NCBI GenBank assembly: GCA_002502215.1
Contig: DAPT01000036.1
Span: forward strand, 1 to 7,471
Length of the DNA: 7,471 bases
Reading direction: 5' to 3'
Source of the DNA: Euryarchaeota archaeon UBA124
GTDB taxonomy: Archaea; Thermoplasmatota; Poseidoniia; Poseidoniales; Poseidoniaceae
Shown here: positions 1 through 6,536 of the stretch, one piece after another
Layout: each line of letters opens with the position of its first letter
Numbering within the stretch: the first letter of the stretch is position 1
Translations under genes and position numbers: made by a program
The notes under the pieces: generated by a model
The model's database searches: none
What the model was told of the DNA's origin: nothing
The model's input: the letters and a program-made list of their open reading frames with translations, nothing else

Positions 1-15
1 AACCGGGCTAACCGC

Positions 16-52
16 TTTTTCATTCATTTTTAGTTTTCCAATTTCCATTTTT
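16..52 (+). terminator. T-tract cluster, possible archaeal terminator of a gene to the left
   Basis: Four T runs of four or five bases (16-20, 27-31, 34-37 and 48-52) lie within 37 bases on the plus strand. Stacked U-tracts without a stable GC hairpin are the usual intrinsic terminator form in archaea. A TAA triplet at 9-11 could be the stop of a plus-strand gene entering from the left, but only a few codons would be visible, so that gene is not called. Assigning the tract to such a gene is inference. Confidence 0.35.
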
Positions 53-58
53 CATCAC

Positions 59-77
59 TACCGATTTTCTTTCGGTA
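59..77. repeat. short perfect inverted repeat
   Basis: TACCGA at 59-64 is the exact reverse complement of TCGGTA at 72-77, giving a 6-bp stem with a 7-base pyrimidine-rich loop. It lies just after the T-tracts in non-coding sequence. It could be part of a transcription end, an RNA-processing hairpin or a protein site. The stem is short enough to arise by chance. Confidence 0.3.
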
Positions 78-151
78 TTGAATTCCAAATTCTCATCACT
101 TGTGTTTGCATGATAAAGAGAGTATTGAGTTAAATTGTGCACTATAGTTTT

Positions 152-160
152 GGTATATTT
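152..160 (+). promoter_or_regulatory. possible TATA box for the small membrane ORF
   Basis: GGTATATTT is the best TATA-like match in the AT-rich stretch before the small ORF at 241. With usual archaeal spacing, transcription would start near 180-190 and leave a leader of about 50 bases. There is no Shine-Dalgarno sequence before the ORF. Apart from this box, the T-tracts and the hairpin, I see nothing else in 1-240. Confidence 0.25.
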
Positions 161-240
161 CCACTCGAAATCTTCTCAAACAAACAATCACATTCATTGA
201 TGTTCATCACAGGCATCATGATTCCGTTTTCTTTCGTAGT

Positions 241-369
241 ATGGTTCACGTTCGTACCGAGCGAACTGAAGGATGGGCAATGTTTGGTCTTGGAACTTGG
301 ATTGCCATGCTGTCATCAATCCTTTCGGTGGTTGGAGCACTAAAACTTCAACGCTCTTCCAATAACTGA
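241..369 (+). CDS. small single-span membrane protein, 42 aa
   Basis: This short ATG-TGA frame was read by eye. A charged N-terminus (residues 1-10, MVHVRTERTE) is followed by one uninterrupted hydrophobic stretch at about residues 11-33, rich in Gly, Ala, Leu, Ile, Trp and Met. A short basic/polar tail (KLQRSSNN) ends the protein. This is the layout of a single-pass membrane miniprotein. ATG 241 is the first ATG, GTG or TTG after the in-frame stop at 145-147. The stop lies 5 bases from the convergent stop of the VOC gene, spacing typical of this compact segment. No family is recognised and no function is proposed. Against it: short length, no ribosome binding site, and a promoter that is only guessed. 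A second overlapping plus-strand frame (137-343) competes for the same DNA but looks less protein-like. Confidence 0.5.
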   Translation: MVHVRTERTEGWAMFGLGTWIAMLSSILSVVGALKLQRSSNN

Positions 370-374
370 CGGCT

Positions 375-905
375 TTACCAAGTGCTGTCGAAGATTGCAC
401 CATCATCCTTGAACGATTTGAATTCAAGATGATTACCAGATGGGTCAACGATGAACATCGTCGCCTGCGATCCAGGTAAATCCTCATACCGAGTGTAAGG
501 GCCTATAACAAATTCAACACCGTCTTTCTTGAGTTTATCCTTTAATTGGTGCCAATCATCCCATTCCATGACAATTCCAAAATGCATTGCAGGAACATCC
601 TTTCCATCAACAGGAGTTGTTGACATATTGGGCATCTGCGGAACCAAATGCGCTACGATTTGATGCCCGAAGAACTTGAACACACACGACGTTTCTTTCT
701 CTCGTCCTGTTGTGCATCCGAGGACATCAACATAGAACTGTTTGGCCTTTTCTAAATCATCAACGGGAAAGGCTAGATGAAACGGTCTGATTTTTTTTGG
801 CGGAGAATAGTCCGTTCCACAACTTCGACAGACGTCGTTTTCATCCCAGTCGCATTGGCGAATGCATCCGGACAGATCATCACTTCCACTTGACTGAACA
901 GCCAA
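375..905 (-). CDS. VOC (glyoxalase/dioxygenase-fold) protein with an N-terminal DUF1289-like four-cysteine motif
   Basis: From the TTG at 905 the product is 176 aa. Residues 40-176 match a known VOC subfamily of about 140 aa annotated as glyoxalase/bleomycin resistance or extradiol dioxygenase-like. Visible signatures are RPFHLAFPVDDL, FFGHQIVAHL, HFGIVMEWDDW and the DPSGNHLEFKSFKD end. The expected metal ligands are His43, His108 and Glu161. The substrate is unknown. Ahead of it lies Cys14-x3-Cys18-x7-Cys26-x2-Cys29, the exact spacing of the DUF1289 metal or Fe-S motif, joined by a short linker with a run of eight A. The start is uncertain: ATGs at 962 and 953 would overlap the upstream PRX-like gene by 74-83 nt, while TTG 905 overlaps by 26 nt. 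None has a strong ribosome binding site, though GAAGG lies 9 nt before ATG 953. Translation is probably coupled to the upstream gene. Confidence 0.9.
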   Translation of the reverse strand: MAVQSSGSDDLSGCIRQCDWDENDVCRSCGTDYSPPKKIRPFHLAFPVDDLEKAKQFYVDVLGCTTGREKETSCVFKFFGHQIVAHLVPQMPNMSTTPVDGKDVPAMHFGIVMEWDDWHQLKDKLKKDGVEFVIGPYTRYEDLPGSQATMFIVDPSGNHLEFKSFKDDGAIFDSTW

Positions 906-1416
906 TGGAATCTGTGAACTGAACGGGAGGAGTTGAACCAGCAAGCATTGCATCAATAGCATCCTTCAGCTCACTCGTCGTTGCCGCAGTAGGATCACGT
1001 GGGCTGTCGTCCATACGACCACGGTAAATGACAACACCTTCCCCGTTCATCAAGAAGAATTCTGGTGTTCTTTGTGCTCCCCACAAGGTTGCAACTTGTT
1101 GAGAATCATCGTGGAGATATGGATAAGGCATCCCCTTTCCAGCTCTTTTCTGCATGTTTTCAAAAGAATCCGCTGGGTAATTATCAGGATCATTTGAATT
1201 AATTCCAACAAAACCGATTGCATTGACTTTGCAATGTTCTGCCATGTTGTTCATTCGATCAATACTCGCTATGACGTAAGGACAATGATTGCATTCAAAG
1301 ACAACAACACATCCATTCTCGAGCATTGATGCGGACAAAGAGGAGGTACCTCCATCCGAATCATTTGCATTCTTCAGCTTAAATTCCGGGGCAACATCAC
1401 CAATGTTTAGGGACAT
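880..1416 (-). CDS. PRX-like thioredoxin-fold protein (AhpC/TSA-type redoxin)
   Basis: This is a 178-aa cytosolic protein of the thioredoxin/peroxiredoxin fold, of the PRX_like1 type often annotated as thioredoxin family protein. It starts with the redoxin opening (IGDVAPEFKL, residues 5-14). The active-site segment is VVVFECNHCPYV, with Cys42-x2-Cys45 in the CNHCP context typical of this group. Later come the beta strand with GINSND, the cis-Pro region TPEFFLMN, the RGRMDD segment and the family's usual C-terminal IGCSVKWK. Start and end therefore match a complete protein. The likely role is thiol-disulfide exchange or peroxide-linked redox work; substrate and partner are unknown. It lies 42 nt after the TPR gene and overlaps the VOC gene. 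The spacer has a weak AAGG 7 nt before the ATG and a TATA-like tatgaataat, so it could be read from the TPR transcript or its own start. Confidence 0.93.
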   Translation of the reverse strand: MSLNIGDVAPEFKLKNANDSDGGTSSLSASMLENGCVVVFECNHCPYVIASIDRMNNMAEHCKVNAIGFVGINSNDPDNYPADSFENMQKRAGKGMPYPYLHDDSQQVATLWGAQRTPEFFLMNGEGVVIYRGRMDDSPRDPTAATTSELKDAIDAMLAGSTPPVQFTDSIGCSVKWK

Positions 1417-1458
1417 AGTTTGGCCTTGTCAACATTATTCATAGGTGTTCGCTTCTAG

Positions 1459-3732
1459 TCAGATGCTTGCGAGCTGCTGCTCACACTGTTGCAACCGTTG
1501 CCTAGCAAGGGGGTGATCTGGCTCAAGAGCAAGAACCCCTCTCCATCCAGCAGAGGCCTGTTCGACGTTGTTGCTTGCATGATGAATCGCAGCGGCTTGG
1601 ACACGAGCATGGATGTTGTTTCCATCCGCTCGAATCGCTGCTTCAAAGTCGCTAAGTGCAGCCTCATACTTTTCCCAAGCAGCGTACAACATTCCACGTT
1701 GGTGCCACGCATCGCCATGATCTGGTGCAAGACGCAATGCTTCATTGATTGGACCCTCGGCCCTCTCGGGGCGGTCGAGTGCAAGGTAGCATGCACCGAG
1801 TTTTGTCAACGCCTGATAGTGATGGGGGGCCTGCTCAAGAACAGCCAAGAAACCTTCCTTTGCTTCTTCCCATTCAGCAAGGCGTGATTGCGCATCTGCC
1901 CGGGCAAAGACAGCTACAGTGAGTTCAGGTGCCAATGAGAGTAGGATGTTTGCATCCTCTTTCGCTTCAACAGCCATGTCCAATGCAAGATAGCAATTGA
2001 TGCGATTGAGTCGGGCTCGGATGTGCTTTGGCTTTTCATTAAGTGTGTCTGTGTACATCGCAATCGCACGTTCAGGATCGCCAGACTTTATCGCGACGTT
2101 CCCCCGAACATAGGCAATTGTTGGACCACTACCTTGAATTTCAGCAGCATCGATGTAACGCGTCGCTGCATGAATGTCGTTCAAGTCAATGGCTAGCATC
2201 GCCGCTTCAATGGAACATGATGAATCGGTATCTCCCAACAATCGGCGGGCTCTGTCCAACGAATTACCCGCATCATCGAGGTTCTTTAGAAGTCGTTGAG
2301 TTCTGGCTAGGCCGAGCCAAGCCACACCCGTTTCACGATTGAGTTGAAGAGCCGCTTCGAAGGACTTAACCGCCGAACCCAAGAGAAGTTGATCGGTTTC
2401 ACCCGTTCCATCTCGTTGACGATCTGCCCGAGCTAGATGCAATCGCCCCTCGACAATGTGAAGCTCTGGATGATCAATGGTTGAAGGTGTACCATCGAGT
2501 AGTGCTTGAGCTACCTCAATCCTTCCTTCTGAGAGCCGACGTGATGCAACAATGCTACGCAATTCAGCGTCCATAGGGAAGTCATCAATCGCCTTCTCCA
2601 AGCATGTCTCAGCAGCCATTAGGTCTCCGGTTTCAGCAAGAAGATCCGCCTTTAGCACAATGAGTTTAGCTCCACCACAATCCAATGCAACAGCGTGTGT
2701 TGCTGCCTTTAGAGCCTCTTTTTCGCGACCTTGTTTGACGCTTAGTAAAATGGCACGTAATGCCCATGCATCTCCTATCTGGCGATCCAAATTGAGGCAT
2801 TGGTCCACAGCTTCGAGTGCACGTTCACTCTCCTCTGCTTCATGGAGTAACTCTGCGTATTGGAGCCAGTACTCGGATTTGGTGTTGTCCTCGGCCAACG
2901 CTTGTTCTATTGCATCAATAGCCTCGTTCGCAGACCCTGCGCGATGACGGAGCCCGGCAAGAAGAGAACGATCTGCAGGTGTATCCAAGCCCAAAGCCTC
3001 CAATCTCCTCACATCCTTCTCTGCGTTCTCATCGCCCTGCTGAACGAGAATGTGCGCGTGTGTACGCAATAATTCAGGGTTGTCAGGATCAAGATGAAGT
3101 TGAGACTCGAGCCAATGCAATCGTAGAATACCATCGCCTTTGAGAATTGCAACCTTCTCCAATCCCTTCAGCACGACATCGTTACCAGGCAACGACTGAT
3201 GCGCAGAACCAAACGCATCCTCCGCCCAAACGAGGTCTTGAAGATAAAGTGCACACAATCCTACCTGCAGCGATTGTCTACCACTTAGCCCGAGACTTAA
3301 CACGGTCATCCCATGCTTATTGAGGACTCCAAAAAGCCGAGAAGCCATTTCAAACTGCATTGACGATAATTGTAAATCGATGTCCTGCAGCGGGACCGAG
3401 GAACAAACTGCATCAATGGCGTCAATCGCAGTCGCCGTGGATACATCACCACCTTCCAATGCAGCAATTGCTTGGTGGGCTCGAATTCCATGGTCTACGT
3501 TGGGTTTCGTTGCTCGAATCGCACCCAGTAACGAGTCATAATGGTCAATTTTTTTCTGTAGGACCACCAATGCATCTGTTGTTTGTTTGGCGTGTGCTCC
3601 TTGGGATTCCGAAAGTACAAGAGTACGGTCTGAGACTCGCTGAAGTGCGTTTCTTGCATGGTAAAGGTTCCATGCAAGGGCGCTCGCAGCCCCAACCGAT
3701 AGTCCAACAAGAAGGAAGGTAATTGGCTCCAT
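1459..3732 (-). CDS. membrane-anchored TPR-repeat protein, 757 aa
   Basis: Residues 4-23 form one hydrophobic helix followed by basic residues (His25, Arg27, Arg32). By the positive-inside rule this is a signal anchor with the bulk of the protein facing the cytosol. Residues 28-75 are helical and probably coiled coil. Most of the rest is tandem tetratricopeptide-like helical pairs. Clear ones sit at about 253-316, 320-385, 464-495, 539-602, 607-636 and 641-740, with typical W/L-G-Y/A-A-P spacing such as AWLGLARTQRLL, AWHQRGMLYAAW and ALTKLGACYLAL. A variable stretch at 420-455 interrupts the array. TPR arrays bind proteins and assemble complexes; the partner here is unknown. No catalytic domain is visible. 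ATG 3732 has no Shine-Dalgarno sequence, but a TATA-like box lies about 27 nt upstream, which would suit a leaderless mRNA. It is the first gene of the minus-strand cluster and divergent from the 876-aa gene. Confidence 0.95.
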   Translation of the reverse strand: MEPITFLLVGLSVGAASALAWNLYHARNALQRVSDRTLVLSESQGAHAKQTTDALVVLQKKIDHYDSLLGAIRATKPNVDHGIRAHQAIAALEGGDVSTATAIDAIDAVCSSVPLQDIDLQLSSMQFEMASRLFGVLNKHGMTVLSLGLSGRQSLQVGLCALYLQDLVWAEDAFGSAHQSLPGNDVVLKGLEKVAILKGDGILRLHWLESQLHLDPDNPELLRTHAHILVQQGDENAEKDVRRLEALGLDTPADRSLLAGLRHRAGSANEAIDAIEQALAEDNTKSEYWLQYAELLHEAEESERALEAVDQCLNLDRQIGDAWALRAILLSVKQGREKEALKAATHAVALDCGGAKLIVLKADLLAETGDLMAAETCLEKAIDDFPMDAELRSIVASRRLSEGRIEVAQALLDGTPSTIDHPELHIVEGRLHLARADRQRDGTGETDQLLLGSAVKSFEAALQLNRETGVAWLGLARTQRLLKNLDDAGNSLDRARRLLGDTDSSCSIEAAMLAIDLNDIHAATRYIDAAEIQGSGPTIAYVRGNVAIKSGDPERAIAMYTDTLNEKPKHIRARLNRINCYLALDMAVEAKEDANILLSLAPELTVAVFARADAQSRLAEWEEAKEGFLAVLEQAPHHYQALTKLGACYLALDRPERAEGPINEALRLAPDHGDAWHQRGMLYAAWEKYEAALSDFEAAIRADGNNIHARVQAAAIHHASNNVEQASAGWRGVLALEPDHPLARQRLQQCEQQLASI

Positions 3733-3754
3733 TAGCAGTTTAGTTGTTCATGTG

Positions 3755-3764
3755 CCTTTATGTT
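3755..3764 (-). promoter_or_regulatory. possible TATA box of the TPR gene
   Basis: On the minus strand this reads AACATAAAGG, centred about 27 nt before ATG 3732. That is the distance at which an archaeal TATA box would place the transcript start at or next to the start codon, in line with the absence of a ribosome binding site. The match to the consensus is weak. Confidence 0.3.
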
Positions 3765-3784
3765 CTGCGGTCTTCACGAAGGCC

Positions 3785-3824
3785 CTAACCCTTGTTTTCG
3801 AACCCTTTGGAGAGAACCGAACCC
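3785..3824. repeat. three copies of C(T/G)AACCC in the divergent promoter region
   Basis: CTAACCC at 3785-3791, CGAACCC at 3799-3805 and CGAACCC at 3818-3824 are direct repeats on the plus strand, with starts 14 and 19 bases apart. They sit between the two proposed TATA boxes of the divergent genes, so they could bind a regulator controlling one or both. The unit is only 7 bases, so chance clustering is possible. Confidence 0.35.
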
Positions 3825-3834
3825 CCACAATATT

Positions 3835-3843
3835 GGATAAAAC
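3835..3843 (+). promoter_or_regulatory. possible TATA box of the 876-aa protein gene
   Basis: GGATAAAAC lies in the AT-richer end of the 173-nt divergent intergenic region. Usual archaeal spacing puts the transcript start near 3865, leaving about 40 nt of leader containing the ribosome binding site at 3895-3900. The match is weak. Confidence 0.3.
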
Positions 3844-3894
3844 TGCTGAATTTACGGCTCACATTGAAATCCTATGCCATGATGTCCAACACTT

Positions 3895-3900
3895 GAGGAG
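3895..3900 (+). promoter_or_regulatory. Shine-Dalgarno site fixing the start at 3906
   Basis: GAGGAG is followed by 5 bases and ATG 3906. It is the clearest ribosome binding site in the window. It decides in favour of this start rather than the internal ATG at residue 12. Confidence 0.7.
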
Positions 3901-3905
3901 TAGGC

Positions 3906-6536
3906 ATGGTAACAGATGACGTCTCTGAAGGTGACGGAATGCCCCCTCCCCAAATTCAAAATTTGGAGAATCTCGGATTCGATGTCGACGCCATTGATAT
4001 CGAACTCGATGCGCTCAGCGCCTCTGAGTTGGAGCAGATTCAAGCCAAGGTCTCATTGGCGCTTCTTCTGAGAAAACGAATTCAACCTTTTTTGAGCTCA
4101 ACCGAGATCCAAGAAATGAATCAGGATTTGGCAAATCCATTCAATGTTGAAACGGTTGAGTCTCGGTTCCTGCAATGGGCTGCTACCAATGCACCATGGG
4201 CGCCAGGTTACTTCCGCTGGTATCAAGTATGGTCTGAAAACGAGGATGTCCTTTCTCAATATTGGGATATTATCGAACGGTGCGCGAAGCTTGACGAATC
4301 GAGTTGGACATCATTGGATTTACTTTTACCCCTTCTCTCCGAATCTGCAAATTACCCACGCATTCTCTCAGAACTTGCGCTGCTTGTTGATGATGAGGGA
4401 CGTCAACGAACGTTGTTGGAAAAAGCCGTTCATCAACTTCAGGCCAAAGGCTACACGATTGAATTTTCTTCATTGAAGATCATCGATCAATTTGACAAAG
4501 TTGAGGAAATGCAAACCTACTCAAATCAGATTGACTTATTGGAACTTGATATTCAATCATCAATTCTTCCATACGACCCCATCTTAGCTGATACGTTCAT
4601 GAAGAGGGTTGCTGAATTCATTGAAACCCCGTCGGTTGAAATTTCAACTCTACAAAAAAATGTGGAGACGGTATCAGAACATTTGGAAACACGTTTGGAG
4701 GAAATGAATGCTCTGATTCACAAATGGTATACAGAAGGATTCTCTTACCATGAACGGCTGAGAATACTTCCTGAAGAATTGCTTGAGTGGGAACATCTTC
4801 TACCAGAAATTGAACAACAATACCATCGACACGCAGGAGCGTATGAACGTTGGAAAGAAATATCCAAACTATGGGATTATGCTGATGCCTCAATCGACCA
4901 ACTTGCAGGCAGACTTGAGCATACAGACGCCTTCCTCGACAAAATTGAATCTTTGGAACAGCAATGGACAGAGAAAGAACTCCAGGGGGCATCGTTGATC
5001 GAGCGATGGGAACAACTCGGATTTGATATGGATATATGGAGGTACAAAATTACCCAAGACCCGCGTCAAGGTTTATTAGAGTTGAATCAAAAACTCCCAG
5101 CATATCAACGTGCGAACGACCTACTTGAGAACATGCTTAGAATCGATACATCGCTTGGTGGAGAAGAAGATGTGGAGCAGAGAGCATCAATTTTACGGAC
5201 AATGGATTTAGAGGTTGATCTTCTTGACGAGATGCAACAATGGCTTGAGAAGAAAACACTCCGTAACACACGCCATCGCCGTTTGCTGCAAAGTGAATGG
5301 GAGCAGGCAGTGCGCGAAGGAAAAGCGAAATCTGGAGCGACATTCTCTGACTTACACTCTTTCGAGATCGCATTGGCATCAATTGAACATCAGTCTCGTG
5401 GTAAGATTTCAAACAACACGATTTCAAATGCGATATCTAGAACCAATGCGGAGCTTCTGCGGCTTGAAAGTCGCGGCTGGAACATCACTGAACTCCTTCA
5501 CCTCCAAGAAAAAGAACCAGGATCCTTCTTCAACCAATTCGGCCAATCAATGGAGGCAGTGTCTCGTATTGGTCCAATTCAGCGACGAATTGGAGCGCTT
5601 GATTGGCGCCGAGATGTGGGACGGGCGGATGCTGTATCAAATCAGATTCGTAATCCGTTGGAATTGGTCCGCATCGAACAACAAATCCCTGCACTCATCC
5701 GTCATTTGGCTGAACGAGATATCGAGGACGAGGACTACACATACAGCGCTTGGTTACCCGAACAGCGCCCCGTTCTTCTTCCGCGGGAACAATCGGTGAT
5801 TCAGAAAATCCCTGCGAAGGTTCAACCAAACTCAACGCTTGAAGAAGCACATGAAGCAATGTTAGAGGCGATGGACGAACACTCTGAACCGACCACTGTG
5901 GGCGATGATGATGTGAATGTCGTCGAGACAACTGAAATCATACACCCCTCAACTAAAACCCCAAAGGAAACAACACTCGAGGAAATCAAATCAGCTGCGC
6001 CTGTCAAACCAAAAGAACAAGCAAAACCACTGAAGATTCCTACACGGGAGATTGATGTCTCATCGTATGAACACCTCCTTCATGTTCTTGGATTAACGAC
6101 AGAAGCCAATGCTCTTGCAGGTTCAGGTGACGTATCGAACCTTCGAAGAGCACTCGCATCTCACGTAGGAGTGGAACCGCGCGACATTCGCGTGGATCGT
6201 TTGCTACGCTTGGTATTGAGACTGCTTCCACAAAACGATTCAAATGATTCAAACCGATCAAAAATGATTGATTCCATTGGCGATGCATTACCAAAGTACA
6301 CTCAATGGGTCAGAATGCGACTCGAAGCCCGCCATATGGGAGCATCCGGCGACTTCTTCGAGGATGCCGCACGATTGGGTATGGCATTGAACAGAACGCC
6401 AGGTCCGGGCGTTCGGGTACCACTTCAAGCAGATCTTGAACCACTTCCTGAAAGTACGAACATGGAGGAATTGCACCACCATACAGAACGACTGATTCAA
6501 TCGATGGCATTACCAGCAGCAGGCGGGATTAATTAA
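3906..6536 (+). CDS. large helical, partly coiled-coil protein of unknown function, 876 aa
   Basis: No family is recognised. There is no signal peptide or membrane span, so the protein is probably cytosolic. Residues 17-610 are almost all charged amphipathic helix, rich in Leu, Glu and Gln with many Trp, and partly coiled coil. A short motif, Gly-aromatic-x-hydrophobic after a Leu/Trp-bearing helix, recurs at Gly24 (LGFDV), Gly182 (KGYTI), Gly278 (EGFSY), Gly372 (LGFDM) and Gly524 (RGWNI). Each is followed by another helix, suggesting a degenerate repeat. Residues about 620-715 are low-complexity, acidic, Thr/Pro/Lys-rich and probably a disordered linker. Residues about 716-870 form a separate helical domain with an Arg/Leu-rich stretch (VDRLLRLVLRLLP) and a Gly/Pro-rich turn (TPGPGVRVPL). 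No catalytic motif is seen. A scaffold or structural role is inference. The gene stands alone on its strand with its own promoter region. Confidence 0.93.
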   Translation: MVTDDVSEGDGMPPPQIQNLENLGFDVDAIDIELDALSASELEQIQAKVSLALLLRKRIQPFLSSTEIQEMNQDLANPFNVETVESRFLQWAATNAPWAPGYFRWYQVWSENEDVLSQYWDIIERCAKLDESSWTSLDLLLPLLSESANYPRILSELALLVDDEGRQRTLLEKAVHQLQAKGYTIEFSSLKIIDQFDKVEEMQTYSNQIDLLELDIQSSILPYDPILADTFMKRVAEFIETPSVEISTLQKNVETVSEHLETRLEEMNALIHKWYTEGFSYHERLRILPEELLEWEHLLPEIEQQYHRHAGAYERWKEISKLWDYADASIDQLAGRLEHTDAFLDKIESLEQQWTEKELQGASLIERWEQLGFDMDIWRYKITQDPRQGLLELNQKLPAYQRANDLLENMLRIDTSLGGEEDVEQRASILRTMDLEVDLLDEMQQWLEKKTLRNTRHRRLLQSEWEQAVREGKAKSGATFSDLHSFEIALASIEHQSRGKISNNTISNAISRTNAELLRLESRGWNITELLHLQEKEPGSFFNQFGQSMEAVSRIGPIQRRIGALDWRRDVGRADAVSNQIRNPLELVRIEQQIPALIRHLAERDIEDEDYTYSAWLPEQRPVLLPREQSVIQKIPAKVQPNSTLEEAHEAMLEAMDEHSEPTTVGDDDVNVVETTEIIHPSTKTPKETTLEEIKSAAPVKPKEQAKPLKIPTREIDVSSYEHLLHVLGLTTEANALAGSGDVSNLRRALASHVGVEPRDIRVDRLLRLVLRLLPQNDSNDSNRSKMIDSIGDALPKYTQWVRMRLEARHMGASGDFFEDAARLGMALNRTPGPGVRVPLQADLEPLPESTNMEELHHHTERLIQSMALPAAGGIN

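Noticed and set aside
215..222. ATCATGAT palindrome as an operator
   Set aside because: It is a single 8-bp AT-rich palindrome with no second copy and no clear promoter next to it; easily due to chance.
137..343. Plus-strand 68-aa frame in the left gap
   Set aside because: It overlaps the 241-369 frame. Its C-terminal half has scattered Cys, His and charged residues with no coherent pattern, and it has no ribosome binding site. The other frame gives a far cleaner membrane helix.
194..487. Minus-strand 97-aa frame
   Set aside because: It overlaps the conserved C-terminal VOC coding region in another frame and is basic and low in structure, as expected for a shadow frame.
960..962. ATG 962 as the certain start of the VOC protein
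   Set aside because: It would require an 83-nt overlap with the conserved end of the PRX-like gene, and the extra residues show no domain. It is kept only as an alternative to TTG 905.
2552..2947. Plus-strand 131-aa frame antisense to the TPR gene
   Set aside because: It is Ser/Ala/Arg-rich, has no ribosome binding site and lies fully inside a strongly supported gene on the other strand. It is a by-product of TPR codon use.
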